From Roseiarcus sp050015575 (GTDB lineage: Bacteria > Pseudomonadota > Alphaproteobacteria > Rhizobiales > Beijerinckiaceae), in the NCBI GenBank assembly GCA_050015575.1, contig JBEKBD010000062.1:1-17307 (forward strand): DNA of 17,307 nt, given 5' to 3'. Below the pieces are notes generated by a model. It saw nothing but the letters and a program-made list of their open reading frames with translations. It ran no database searches and was not told the DNA's origin. Position numbers and translations under genes: made by a program. Positions within the stretch are counted from its first letter, which is position 1; each line of letters opens with the position of its first letter. Positions 1 to 7,361 of the stretch are shown here, piece by piece.

Positions 1-1209
1 GCCTTCTACGCGTCGGAGCTGATCATCGGCGCCTATTCGCTCGCCAACGCCGGCCCGATTTTCGCCGCCGCGCTGGCGGCGACCTTGACCACCAAGGCGC
101 TGCTCGGCGCTCCCTATGTGATCGTCGCGCCGCCGGTCGCGGCGCTGACGCTCGGCGATCACTTCGTCCTGGCGGCGCTCGGCCTGATCTCGGCGGCGAT
201 CGGCGTCGGCGCGATGCGCGCCGCCGCGCTGCTCGAACGCGGCTTCGCGGCGACGCGCGCGCCGCGCTGGGCGCGCCCCGCGCTCGGCGGGCTCGCACTG
301 GCGTGCATGGCGCTCTATACGCCGCAAGTGCTCGGCGCCGGACACGGCGCGATCGGGCTCGACTTTTCGGCGACGCTTTCGGCGGCGACCCTGGCGACGC
401 TGCTCGGCCTCAAGCTGAGCGCGAGCCTGCTTTCGCTCGCGTCGGGCTTTCGCGGCGGCCTGTTCTTCGCCTCGCTGTTCGCCGGGGCGCTGCTCGGCAA
501 GCTCTACGCGCTCGGCGTCGCCGCCGCGCTGCCGACGCTCGGGCTCGACCCGACCGCCTGCATCATGGCGGGCATGGCGACGCTGAGCGTCGCGGTGGTC
601 GGCGGACCGCTGACCATGACCTTTCTGGTGTTGGAGAGCACCGCCAACCTCGGCGTGGCGGGCGGCGTGCTGGCGGCGTGCATCGCCACCAGCCTGACGG
701 TGCGGGCGACCTTCGGCTACTCCTTCGCCACGTGGCGCCTCCACTTGCGCGGCGAATCCATTCGCGGCGCGCAGGACGTCGGCTGGCTGCGCGACCTGAC
801 CGTCGCGCGCCTGATGGTCCGCTCCCCGCCGACCACGCCGGCCCAGGCGACGGTGCGCGCGTTTCGCGCCGCCTATCCCTTGGGAAGCGCGCACGTCGTC
901 GTCGCGGTCGACGAAACGGGACGCTACCGGGGGCTGGTTCTCGTGGCCGAGGCGCACGCCGCCCCGCTGAAAGAAGGCGAGGAGGGCGGCCCGATTTCGG
1001 CCGTCGCGCGACTGCCGGAAACGACCCTGCATCCCGACGTCGACGCGCGCTCGGCGCTGGCGATCTTCGACGCCGCCGAGGCGGACACGCTCGCCGTGAC
1101 CGAGCGCGAAAGCGGCGTCGTCGTCGGCCTGCTCGGCGAAGCCTTCGCCGCGCGCCGCTACTCGCAGGAGGCCGACCAGGCGGCGAGGGGCGTTCTCGGC
1201 GGCGGATAG
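1..1209 (+). CDS. ClC-type chloride channel/transporter with C-terminal CBS domains (5' end outside window)
   Basis: The reading frame is open from the first base, so this is the C-terminal 402 residues of a longer protein. The membrane part contains the ClC pore signature GFRGGLFFASLFAGALLG (about positions 446-502) and a second conserved segment, GMATLSVAVVGGPLT, which in the family is followed by a helix ending in LE; here that reads FLVLE. After the last membrane helix (around 720) come about 150 soluble residues arranged as two CBS-like units. ClC proteins move chloride or exchange Cl-/H+ across the inner membrane, and CBS pairs often bind adenine nucleotides. Whether this is a channel or an antiporter cannot be judged because the N-terminal gating region is missing. 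The stop lies within 8 bases of a decayed metY fragment on the other strand, so the extreme C-terminus may have been altered by that junction. Confidence 0.85.
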   Translation, partial: AFYASELIIGAYSLANAGPIFAAALAATLTTKALLGAPYVIVAPPVAALTLGDHFVLAALGLISAAIGVGAMRAAALLERGFAATRAPRWARPALGGLALACMALYTPQVLGAGHGAIGLDFSATLSAATLATLLGLKLSASLLSLASGFRGGLFFASLFAGALLGKLYALGVAAALPTLGLDPTACIMAGMATLSVAVVGGPLTMTFLVLESTANLGVAGGVLAACIATSLTVRATFGYSFATWRLHLRGESIRGAQDVGWLRDLTVARLMVRSPPTTPAQATVRAFRAAYPLGSAHVVVAVDETGRYRGLVLVAEAHAAPLKEGEEGGPISAVARLPETTLHPDVDARSALAIFDAAEADTLAVTERESGVVVGLLGEAFAARRYSQEADQAARGVLGGG

Positions 1210-1216
1210 GGGCCGG

Positions 1217-1486
1217 GGCGGCGCGGCCCGAGGCGACCGCGACAGCCGCCGGCGCGCCCTCCAGCGCCGCGATGCGCTCTTCCAGCGCCGCGGTCGTCGG
1301 GCTGGCGATGCAGGCGGAGACATCGCCGAACGCCTACAGGCCGAACCGCGAGGCGGCGCGGTCGACGCCGTCGAAGACGAAGTCCGCGGTCTGGTCGATT
1401 GGGGCGCCGCGCGAGCCGGCGGTCGGATCGGGCCGCGCGCCGGCGTGGATCGACAGGGTCGAAAAGCCGGGTTCGTCGTTGCTCAT
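1217..1486 (-). pseudogene. metY remnant: N-terminus of O-acetylhomoserine sulfhydrylase-like enzyme, premature stop
   Basis: Reading the minus strand from an ATG at 1486 gives an N-terminus typical of O-acetylhomoserine aminocarboxypropyltransferase (PLP-dependent Cys/Met metabolism family): GFSTLSIHAGARPDPT, then API-QT, FVFDGVDRAA and FGL. At codon 51 (1334-1336) there is a TAG where the family has Gln in FGLQAFGN. The same frame then continues as AFGDV, SPTTAALEERIAALEG and VAVASGRAA. Homology stops near 1217, next to the chloride-channel stop codon, so at most about 90 of the usual roughly 430 residues remain. Conserved positions have also drifted (API-Y-QT reads API-D-QT). A G-rich run precedes the ATG. 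This is a truncated, non-functional copy. The 51-residue ORF may still be translated but would lack the PLP lysine. Confidence 0.75.
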
Positions 1487-1728
1487 GGTCCCCCCATTTG
1501 GCGCCGGCGGCGCCATGTTGGCAAATTGGCCCGCGGAGGGGAAGGCGGCGTGCGGGATCGCGGCGCCGCAGCGCTCGATACGGTTAATTCGCGAATCGCT
1601 CGCCGGCGAACCTGCGCCACCGAGCGCGGCGGGGAGGGACCGCGGTCGGCGACCGCGGCGCCGGCGGATCGACGCCAGGGCCGCGTTTGCCGATTGACGC
1701 CGCCTCGGCGCCGACGCACCATTCCCGC

Positions 1729-2391
1729 ATGTCACGTCCGCAGCCCAAGTTCGAGATCACGCCCGACATTCTGCTCCGGGCCTACTCCATCGGCTTGTTC
1801 CCGATGGCGGAGAGCCGTGAAGCGGAGACTCTCTTCTGGATCGAGCCCGAGGAGCGCGGCGTCTTTCCGCTCGATCGGCTGATCGTCTCCAAGAGCCTGG
1901 CCAAGGCGGTGCGTTCGGATCGCTTCGTCGTCAGCGCCGACCGCGATTTTTCCGGCGTGATCGAGGCCTGCGCGAAGCGCGACAAGACCTGGATCAACGG
2001 CGAGATCGTGCGCCTCTACGGCGAGCTCCACGCGCGCGGCCACGCCCATTCGGTCGAAGCGCGCCAGAACGGCGAGCTGATCGGCGGCCTCTACGGGGTG
2101 AGCCTCGGCGCCGCGTTCTTCGGCGAGAGCATGTTCCATGGGGCGCGCGACGCCTCCAAGGTCGCGCTGGTCCACCTCGTCGCTCGGCTGCGCTTGGGCG
2201 GCTTTCGTCTGCTTGACGCGCAGTTCGTTACGCCGCATCTGGCCGCGCTCGGCGCTGTGGCGATTTCGCGCGAGAACTACCGGCGCCGACTGAGCGCGGC
2301 GATCGACGCGCCGGCCGATTTCGACGCCTGGCCGGCGCATCGGCCGATGCGCGGGGTTCAGGCTTTGGCGCTCGCGGCGCCGCGACGCTGA
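1729..2391 (+). CDS. aat: Leucyl/phenylalanyl-tRNA--protein transferase
   Basis: Aat moves Leu or Phe from its aminoacyl-tRNA to the N-terminal Arg or Lys of target proteins, creating an N-degron read by ClpS/ClpAP in the cytoplasm. The 220 residues carry the family hallmarks in order: a start region ITPDILLRAYSIGLFPMAE, a WIEPEERGVFPLD segment, TWINGEIVRLYGELHARGHAHSVE, GELIGGLYGVSLGAAFFGESMF, and LLDAQFVTPHLAALGAV. Length is normal for the alphaproteobacterial form. I chose the ATG at 1729 because homology begins just after it. The frame also has a TTG at 1687, but the extra 14 residues look non-conserved. The gene stands alone, between the metY remnant and the ATP-grasp operon. Confidence 0.93.
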   Translation: MSRPQPKFEITPDILLRAYSIGLFPMAESREAETLFWIEPEERGVFPLDRLIVSKSLAKAVRSDRFVVSADRDFSGVIEACAKRDKTWINGEIVRLYGELHARGHAHSVEARQNGELIGGLYGVSLGAAFFGESMFHGARDASKVALVHLVARLRLGGFRLLDAQFVTPHLAALGAVAISRENYRRRLSAAIDAPADFDAWPAHRPMRGVQALALAAPRR

Positions 2392-2448
2392 CGGCACGAA
2401 GATTGCTTCGGCTTCGGCAAGCCGCAACGGCTTGACAGGGGTGGCGAA

Positions 2449-3894
2449 ATGGGAGCCGGCGGCTCTTTCGACGAGATGGGCCTGGGCGCCGAAAGAGCGC
2501 GCCCGCTCTATCGCGAGGTGGCGCGCTGGCTGGACGAGGCGCCGCCCGAGTTGCTCGCCTCGCGGCGCGCCCAGGCCGAATACATGTTTCGCCGCATCGG
2601 CATCACCTTCGGCGTTTACGGCGACAAGGACGCGGCGGAGCGGCTGATCCCGTTCGACATCGTGCCGCGCCTGATCTCGCGCGCCGAATGGACGCGCCTG
2701 GCGGCGGGCCTGACGCAACGCGTCAACGCGCTCAACCTGTTCTTGAAGGACGTTTACGGACCCCGCGCGATCCTGAGGGAGAACCTCGTCCCCGAGGAGC
2801 TGGTCCTGCGCAACCCGTATTATCGCCCCGAGATGATCGGACGCCGCGCGCCGCACGACGTCTGGGTCCATATCGCCGGCATCGACATCGTGCGCGTCGA
2901 CGAGGACGCGTTCTACGTGCTCGAGGACAACGCGCGCACGCCCTCCGGCGTCTCCTACATGCTGGAAAACCGCGAAGTGACGATGCGGCTGGCGCCCGAC
3001 CTGTTCGCGCGCCACCGCGTCGCTCCCGTCGACGATTATCCCGACGAACTGCTCGCCTGCCTGCGCTCGGTGACGCCGCGCCCGAGCGCCAGCGACGCGA
3101 CGATCGTGCTGCTGACGCCGGGCCCACACAATTCCGCCTATTACGAACACTCGTTCCTCGCCGACAAGCTCGGCGTCGAGCTGGTCGAGGGCCGCGACCT
3201 GTTCGTCGACGAAGACGTCGTCTTCATGCGCACGACGCTGGGGCCGAAGCGCGTCGACGTGATCTATCGCCGGGTCGACGACGAGTTCCTCGATCCGCTG
3301 ACGTTCAATCCCGATTCGCTGCTCGGCGCGCCCGGCCTGGTCGGCGCCTATCTGGCGGGCAACGTGACCCTCGCCAACGCGATCGGCACCGGCGTCGCCG
3401 ACGACAAAGCGATCTACAGCTACGTTCCCGAGCTGATCCGCTTCTATCTCTCCGAGGAGCCGTTGTTGCAGAACGTGCCGACCTATCGCTGCCGCGAGCC
3501 GGAAGCGCTGAAGTTCGTCCTCGAACGGCTCGATCAGCTCGTCGTCAAGGAAGTGAACGGCTCGGGCGGCTACGGCATGTTGGTGGGGCCGCACGCCAGC
3601 GCGCCGCAGCGCGAATTGTTCGCCGCCAAGCTGAAGGCGGACCCGGCCAATTACATCGCCCAGCCGACGCTGGCGCTGTCGACCTGCCCGGCCTCGTTCG
3701 AGAGCGGCATAGCGCCGCGCCACGTCGATCTCCGGCCGTTCGTGCTCTCCGGCGCCAACGGCGTCCGCATCGTGCCCGGCGGCCTCACCCGCGTCGCGCT
3801 GACCAAGGGCTCGCTGGTGGTCAACTCCAGCCAGGGCGGCGGCACCAAGGACACCTGGGTCGTCGACGACGACCCGGCGCCGGGGGAGGGTTGA
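2449..3894 (+). CDS. Circularly permuted ATP-grasp type 2 protein
   Basis: A 481-residue member of the circularly permuted ATP-grasp family (formerly DUF404/DUF407). The conserved blocks are FGVYGDKDAAERLIPFD near the N-terminus, VLEDNARTPSGVSYM at 157-171, TPGPHNSAYYEH at 223-234, VVKEVNGSGGYGM at 365-377 (glycine-rich nucleotide loop) and NSSQGGGTKDTW at 459-470. ATP-grasp enzymes generally make a carboxylate-amine or peptide-like bond with ATP. The product of this family is not established to my knowledge. Bioinformatic work has proposed that it makes a peptide or amide tag together with the alpha-E and transglutaminase proteins. The stop is 4 bases before the alpha-E start, so the two are co-translated or tightly coupled. 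The ATG at 2449 is preceded by GGGGTGGCGAA, a fair ribosome binding site. Confidence 0.92.
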   Translation: MGAGGSFDEMGLGAERARPLYREVARWLDEAPPELLASRRAQAEYMFRRIGITFGVYGDKDAAERLIPFDIVPRLISRAEWTRLAAGLTQRVNALNLFLKDVYGPRAILRENLVPEELVLRNPYYRPEMIGRRAPHDVWVHIAGIDIVRVDEDAFYVLEDNARTPSGVSYMLENREVTMRLAPDLFARHRVAPVDDYPDELLACLRSVTPRPSASDATIVLLTPGPHNSAYYEHSFLADKLGVELVEGRDLFVDEDVVFMRTTLGPKRVDVIYRRVDDEFLDPLTFNPDSLLGAPGLVGAYLAGNVTLANAIGTGVADDKAIYSYVPELIRFYLSEEPLLQNVPTYRCREPEALKFVLERLDQLVVKEVNGSGGYGMLVGPHASAPQRELFAAKLKADPANYIAQPTLALSTCPASFESGIAPRHVDLRPFVLSGANGVRIVPGGLTRVALTKGSLVVNSSQGGGTKDTWVVDDDPAPGEG

Positions 3895-3898
3895 AGCG

Positions 3899-4861
3899 AT
3901 GCTGGCGCGCACCGCCGACAACCTCTTCTGGCTGGCGCGCTCGATGGAGCGCGCCGACTTCACCGCGCGCATGATCGAGGCGACGCTGCGCCTCGAATAC
4001 ATGCCCCGCAGCGGCGTCGACGATCCGGCGGTCGAATGGGCCGGCGCGCTCAACGCCGTCGGGGCCGCCGAAGCCTTCCACGCCGTGCGAGACAAAATCG
4101 ACGAGGCGAGCGCGATCGATTTTCTCGCCTTCGACCGCGCCAACGCGTCCTCGATCTGCACGTGCGTCGAGAACGCGCGCGCCAACGGCCGCGCGGTGCG
4201 CACCGCGCTGACCGCGGAGACCTGGACCGCGATCAACGACGCTTGGCTCGAACTGAAGCGCTTCGAGGCGACGCGGCGCGCCGGCAAGGACCTCGACCGC
4301 GTGGCGCTGGCGCGCTTCCTCGACTACGTCAAGAAGGCCTCGCTCGATTTCGACGGCGCCTGCTATCGCACCATGCTGCGCAACGACGCGTATTGGTTCA
4401 ACCGGCTCGGCGTCTTCGTCGAACGCGCCGACAACACCGCGCGCCTGCTCGACGTAAAATACCATCTGCTGCTGCCGTCGAGCGAAAAGATCGGCGGTTC
4501 GCTCGACTATTTCCAGTGGGTGGCGATTTTGCGCGCGGTTTCGGCCGCCACCGCGTATCACTGGGTCTATCGCGATCGGGTCAAGCCGTGGCTGATCGCC
4601 GACCTGCTGATTCTGAAGCGGGCGATGCCGCGCTCGCTGATCTTCTGCTATGAAGCGATCGACGAGGCGCTGGGTTCGCTGGCGCGCGAGGACGGCCGCA
4701 GCGGCGCCGCGCAGCGTCAGGCGCGCGCCATGCTGAGTTCGCTCGAGCGCGCCAGCATGGACGAGATCTTCCAGGGCGGCCTGCACGAGTTCGTCACCGC
4801 GTTCATCGACGACAACGCGCGGCTCGCCACGACGATTTTCGAGCAGTATCTCTTCGTCTGA
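3899..4861 (+). CDS. Alpha-E domain-containing protein
   Basis: A 320-residue, all-helical protein of the alpha-E (DUF403) family. It opens with the diagnostic MLARTADNLFWLARSMERADFTARM and contains the internal repeat-like segment WFNRLGVFVERADNTARLLDVKY near residues 162-184. The family is almost always encoded beside a circularly permuted ATP-grasp and a transglutaminase-like protein, as here, and is thought to form one pathway with them, possibly peptide synthesis or cleavage. No catalytic motif is evident. The start ATG lies 4 bases after the ATP-grasp stop, and 59 bases separate its stop from the transglutaminase ATG. Length and sequence look intact. Confidence 0.92.
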   Translation: MLARTADNLFWLARSMERADFTARMIEATLRLEYMPRSGVDDPAVEWAGALNAVGAAEAFHAVRDKIDEASAIDFLAFDRANASSICTCVENARANGRAVRTALTAETWTAINDAWLELKRFEATRRAGKDLDRVALARFLDYVKKASLDFDGACYRTMLRNDAYWFNRLGVFVERADNTARLLDVKYHLLLPSSEKIGGSLDYFQWVAILRAVSAATAYHWVYRDRVKPWLIADLLILKRAMPRSLIFCYEAIDEALGSLAREDGRSGAAQRQARAMLSSLERASMDEIFQGGLHEFVTAFIDDNARLATTIFEQYLFV

Positions 4862-4920
4862 CGCGCCGTGACGGGCCGTTCGGTCCAAGCGCCAACGCGA
4901 GAAAATGAGCGACGCCGCGC

Positions 4921-5742
4921 ATGCGAATCAGAATCTCCCATCAAACGACCTACGCCTACGCGCCGGCGGCGCGCTCGATCATCCAGAACCTGAGGCTGAC
5001 GCCGCGCAGCTTCGAGTCGCAATACGTGCTGCGCTGGCGCGTCGGCGTCGACGTCGACGGCTCGCTGCGCCAGAGCGAGGATTCGCTCGGCAACATCGTG
5101 CACGCGTTTTCCTATCAGGGCGCGGTCGAGCGCTTCACCGTCTCCGCGGTCGGGGAAGTGGCGACCAACGACGCGGTCGGCGTGGTGCGCGGCGCGGTCG
5201 AGCCGCTGCCGGCGCCAATGTTCCTGCGCGCGAGCCGGCTCGCCGAGGCCAATGGCGTCTTGCGCGAATTCGCCCACGAGGCGACCGGCGCGGCCGCTGA
5301 CGCCATCGAGCGGCTGCATCGCCTGATGGACGCGATCCACGCCGCGATGACGTTCGATCCCGACGCGAGCGAGGGGAAAGGCGGCGCCGGCGAGGCTTTC
5401 GCGCTGCGGCGCGGCGGCGCCAGGGACTACGCGCAGATCTTCATCGCCTGCGCGCGCTGGCTCGGCGTCCCCGCGCGCTTCGTCAGCGGCTATCTCGCCC
5501 CGCCCGACGCGCCGCCGCCCCAAGGGCTTTACGCCTGGGCCGAGGCGGAGGCGCCGGGCTTAGGCTGGATCGCCTTCGACGCCGTGCGCAATCAATGCGC
5601 CGACGACGCCTACGTGCGCGTCGCCGTCGGCTTCGACGCCCTCGGCGCCGCCCCGTTCCGCGCCGCCCAATCGGGCGGCGGCGGCGAGAGCGTCGACGCG
5701 GCGGTGAAGATCGAGCAGGCGGCGGGGCAGAGCCAGAATTGA
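4921..5742 (+). CDS. Transglutaminase-like protein, catalytic Cys and His replaced (probable pseudoenzyme)
   Basis: A 273-residue protein with the bacterial transglutaminase-like N-terminal domain (MRIRISHQTTYAYAPAARS) followed by a transglutaminase/papain-like core (about 120-240). In active relatives the core reads G-V-C-x-D, then H-A-W-A-E, then F-D-P. Here the first block is GGARDYAQIF with Ala167 at the Cys position (codon GCC at 5419-5421), and the second is YAWAE with Tyr204 at the His position. Asp220 in WIAFD is kept. Two of three triad residues are therefore gone, while the fold-defining sequence (ARWLGVPARFVSGYL, DAYVRVAVGFDALGAAPFR) is well preserved, which argues for selection on a non-catalytic role rather than decay. 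It is the third gene of the ATP-grasp/alpha-E operon. I take the ATG at 4921 because the conserved N-terminus begins exactly there; an ATG at 4905 is out of frame. Confidence 0.88.
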   Translation: MRIRISHQTTYAYAPAARSIIQNLRLTPRSFESQYVLRWRVGVDVDGSLRQSEDSLGNIVHAFSYQGAVERFTVSAVGEVATNDAVGVVRGAVEPLPAPMFLRASRLAEANGVLREFAHEATGAAADAIERLHRLMDAIHAAMTFDPDASEGKGGAGEAFALRRGGARDYAQIFIACARWLGVPARFVSGYLAPPDAPPPQGLYAWAEAEAPGLGWIAFDAVRNQCADDAYVRVAVGFDALGAAPFRAAQSGGGGESVDAAVKIEQAAGQSQN

Positions 5743-5853
5743 GGGGGGCTTCGTCCGGGAGGTTCAACACGCCGCCGCAGGCGGACAAGGAATTGACATC
5801 GTGCGGACGCGACGGCGCTGTTCGCCGGCGTTCGCGAGGCGCCGACATCCCCT

Positions 5854-6135
5854 TCAATCCGAGACATACCTATGAATCAGCGCGTTGATCAGCGTCTGGT
5901 ACGGCACGCCTTCTTGCAGCGCGCGGGATTTGAGGCGGGTGAGGTCGCGTCTGGGCACGCGGAGGGAGATTTTGGCGCGCTCGTCGGTCATCGCCGCCCG
6001 CGCCATCGACTCGATCTCGCGCTTGCGCGCGGGGGTCAGCCGGCTCTTGAAGGACGCGCCGCTGGTCTCGAAGGACTGAATGAGCGCTTGCTCTTCGGCG
6101 TCGAGAAATTTGCCGACTTCAGGCGTCTTGGTCAT
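5854..6135 (-). CDS. Ribbon-helix-helix (CopG/BrnA-type) antitoxin
   Basis: A 93-residue protein that starts MTKTPEVGKFLDAEEQALI and ends with KISLRVPRRDLTRLKSRALQEGVPYQTLINALIHRYVSD. The second block has the pattern of a ribbon-helix-helix DNA-binding domain (a basic beta-strand followed by two helices with GVPYQTLI). Such antitoxins bind and neutralise their cognate RNase and repress the shared promoter. The start at 6135 overlaps the end of the upstream toxin gene by 17 bases, giving translational coupling. The frame is open further upstream to 6288, but that part is only the toxin gene in another frame. The order here is toxin first, as in brnTA. Confidence 0.82.
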   Translation of the reverse strand: MTKTPEVGKFLDAEEQALIQSFETSGASFKSRLTPARKREIESMARAAMTDERAKISLRVPRRDLTRLKSRALQEGVPYQTLINALIHRYVSD

Positions 6136-6418
6136 GGGCTTCACCGGGGAAATAGTGGTCCTTGAGGCGCCGGCTGGGAAAGGCGGTTTTGAGGAATATC
6201 CCTTCCGACGTTCGAACGTAGGGGACCGCGTAGACGTAGGCCTTGGCAAGGACGACGAGCATGCGTTGGCCGGGATACTTTTCCGCATTCGGATGTTCGA
6301 TATCGTCGAGAAGTCCGCCGCTTTCGATCGCAGCGACGATGTCCTCGAAACAGATGTTTCGCTTGGCGTCGGACTTGAGGTCCCGGTTCTTCTCCGGGCT
6401 CCAGGCGAGCGTTTTCAT
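6119..6418 (-). CDS. BrnT-like toxin (putative ribonuclease)
   Basis: A 99-residue protein resembling BrnT-family toxins: an N-terminal WSPEKNRDLKSDAKRNICFEDIV block, a central GQRMLVVLAKAYVYAVPYV strand pair, and the C-terminal IFLKTAFPSRRLKDHYF. BrnT proteins are small RelE-like RNases that stop translation when not bound by antitoxin. The catalytic residues cannot be assigned with confidence from sequence alone. It is the first gene of a two-gene unit with the RHH antitoxin, overlapping it by 17 bases. A near-consensus sigma-70 promoter (6425-6452) lies so close to the ATG that the message may be leaderless. The family assignment is firmer than the toxic activity, which is inferred. Confidence 0.8.
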   Translation of the reverse strand: MKTLAWSPEKNRDLKSDAKRNICFEDIVAAIESGGLLDDIEHPNAEKYPGQRMLVVLAKAYVYAVPYVRTSEGIFLKTAFPSRRLKDHYFPGEAHDQDA

Positions 6419-6424
6419 ATCGGC

Positions 6425-6452
6425 ATTGTATGGACAGAGTAAGGCGCGTCAA
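6425..6452 (-). promoter_or_regulatory. Sigma-70 promoter of the brnT-like/RHH toxin-antitoxin unit
   Basis: On the minus strand TTGACG (6452-6447) is followed after 16 bases by TACAAT (6430-6425). Both are 5 of 6 matches to the consensus. The predicted transcription start, 7 bases past the -10 box, falls on position 6418, the A of the toxin ATG. Autoregulation by the RHH antitoxin at this site is expected from the family but no operator was identified. Confidence 0.6.
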
Positions 6453-6505
6453 CTCTTTCTCTCGTCACTTCAACCTCCCCCTCGCGCCGCGCTCGCTCGG
6501 CGCCC

Positions 6506-6679
6506 TTATCGCGCGCCCTGGAGGGCGGGGGCGAGAGCGGAGTTCTTGACCAGGCGATAGCCGATCCGCTCCTCGGTCAGGACGATCCGCGGGACGTGGG
6601 GGTCGTCTTCGATCTTCTGGCGCAAGCCCCAGATCGCGGCGCGCAGCGCCCGCCGCTCGCGACGGTCACGACCGACACT
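6506..6679 (-). pseudogene. 3' remnant of an OmpR/KdpE-type response regulator (winged helix)
   Basis: The minus-strand frame ending at TAA 6506-6508 reads RALRAAIWGLRQKIEDDPHV, then PRIVLTEERIGYRLV. This is the recognition-helix and wing part of an OmpR-family DNA-binding domain (compare LRQKIE-DP-P-LTE-GYRL in KdpE-like regulators). Only about 40 residues of homology are present, with a stop in frame at 6680-6682. The receiver domain and most of the effector domain are absent. The fragment overlaps the end of the small unknown gene at 6666-6905, so a deletion or rearrangement probably joined them. It should not be functional. Confidence 0.65.
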
Positions 6680-6905
6680 TCAATTCGATGGGATCGGGGA
6701 CGCGGCGGATGACCCCGCCGCGCTCGGCGGCCTCGGACCTGGCGTAGCGGATCGCGGCGTCTTGGCTGGCGAACAACCCGCCGCAAAGGCCGTGCGCCTC
6801 CTGGACGATCCAGCGGCCGCCGCCGTCACGGCCGAGGACGAAATTTAGGGGTTCGGGGGAAGCGTCGTTTTCTTCCCTATTCGGTTCGAACAATCGACTC
6901 TCCAT
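6666..6905 (-). CDS. Small conserved-looking protein of unknown function
   Basis: A 79-residue acidic-to-neutral soluble protein. The middle, FVLGRDGGGRWIVQEAHGL, then CGGLFASQDAAIRYARSEA, has the look of a compact strand-strand-helix domain seen in many rhizobial small hypothetical proteins (a W-V-hydrophobic strand followed by GGLF and an A-A--YAR-E helix, resembling DUF2188-type folds). I know no function. There is no signal peptide or membrane segment. The ATG at 6905 has no strong ribosome binding site. The stop overlaps a decayed response-regulator fragment, so the native downstream neighbour may have been lost. Confidence 0.6.
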   Translation of the reverse strand: MESRLFEPNREENDASPEPLNFVLGRDGGGRWIVQEAHGLCGGLFASQDAAIRYARSEAAERGGVIRRVPDPIELKCRS

Positions 6906-7250
6906 CGTCAGCGGGCGCTTTCGATCCCTGGCCGAAGGGGGCGATTGGAACGCGACCGCGAGGGATCGGCGCCGCCGCGAAGATCGGCGGTTCGAGGGCC
7001 GGACCGCCGACCGGCGCCTCGAACCGCTCCGCGCGCGCCCACGGGGGGAGGGATGGGCTCGGCGCGATCTTCAGCTTCCCAGCGTTCGCGCGGCTCGCCT
7101 GAGGTTCGCCGCGCCGACGATGCTGCGCCCGAACCGCGTAAAGGGTCCATGCCGAAGCGCGGCTTGGCGCATAAACGGCTCATAAAGGCGCGACGGCGAG
7201 CGCGCCATCCTGGCCGACGACCTCTGCCGTCGTCGCGGCGCACGTTGTCG

Positions 7251-7278
7251 TTGCAAAGGTCGTCCCTCCGTGTACGAT
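7251..7278 (+). promoter_or_regulatory. Candidate cstA promoter
   Basis: TTGCAA (7251-7256) and TACGAT (7273-7278) are separated by 16 bases. Each matches the sigma-70 consensus at 4 of 6 positions. It would give a leader of about 75 bases containing a strong hairpin. This is the best candidate upstream of cstA but it is weak. Confidence 0.3.
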
Positions 7279-7310
7279 GAGGCGCCGCCGGCGCCTTCGG
7301 GCGCGCAAGC

Positions 7311-7336
7311 GGCCGGCCGAAGCGGGTCGGCCGGCC
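7311..7336 (+). promoter_or_regulatory. Strong leader hairpin upstream of cstA
   Basis: GGCCGGCCGA (7311-7320) and TCGGCCGGCC (7327-7336) form a perfect 10-base-pair stem with a 6-base loop, 25 bases before the cstA start. There is no following T-run, so it is not a classic intrinsic terminator. It could affect leader stability or translation of cstA. A smaller GGCGCC-GCC-GGCGCC hairpin lies at 7281-7295. GC-rich sequence makes chance palindromes more likely than usual. Confidence 0.45.
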
Positions 7337-7361
7337 GGCGCAGGGTTGGGGGGATCGGGCC

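Larger units (their letters stand above)
6906..7361. other. Intergenic region between the small unknown gene and cstA, divergent
   Basis: About 450 bases with no convincing gene. ORFs in this stretch are arginine-rich and low-complexity on both strands and resemble nothing I recognise. The right-hand part carries a candidate cstA promoter (7251-7278) and a strong hairpin (7311-7336). The left-hand part (6906-7130) shows no recognisable structure. Confidence 0.5.

Noticed and set aside
1732..4287. 851-residue minus-strand open frame
   Set aside because: It is antisense to aat, the ATP-grasp gene and part of the alpha-E gene, is rich in Arg/Asp/His/Val with no family features, and arises because GC-rich codons seldom make stops on the opposite strand.
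5772..5784. CCGCC-GCA-GGCGG hairpin as terminator between the convergent transglutaminase and antitoxin genes
   Set aside because: Only five base pairs and no T-run; such palindromes are expected by chance at this GC content.
5793..5798. Perfect TTGACA on the plus strand after the transglutaminase gene
   Set aside because: No acceptable -10 box at 15-19 bases and no plus-strand gene downstream.
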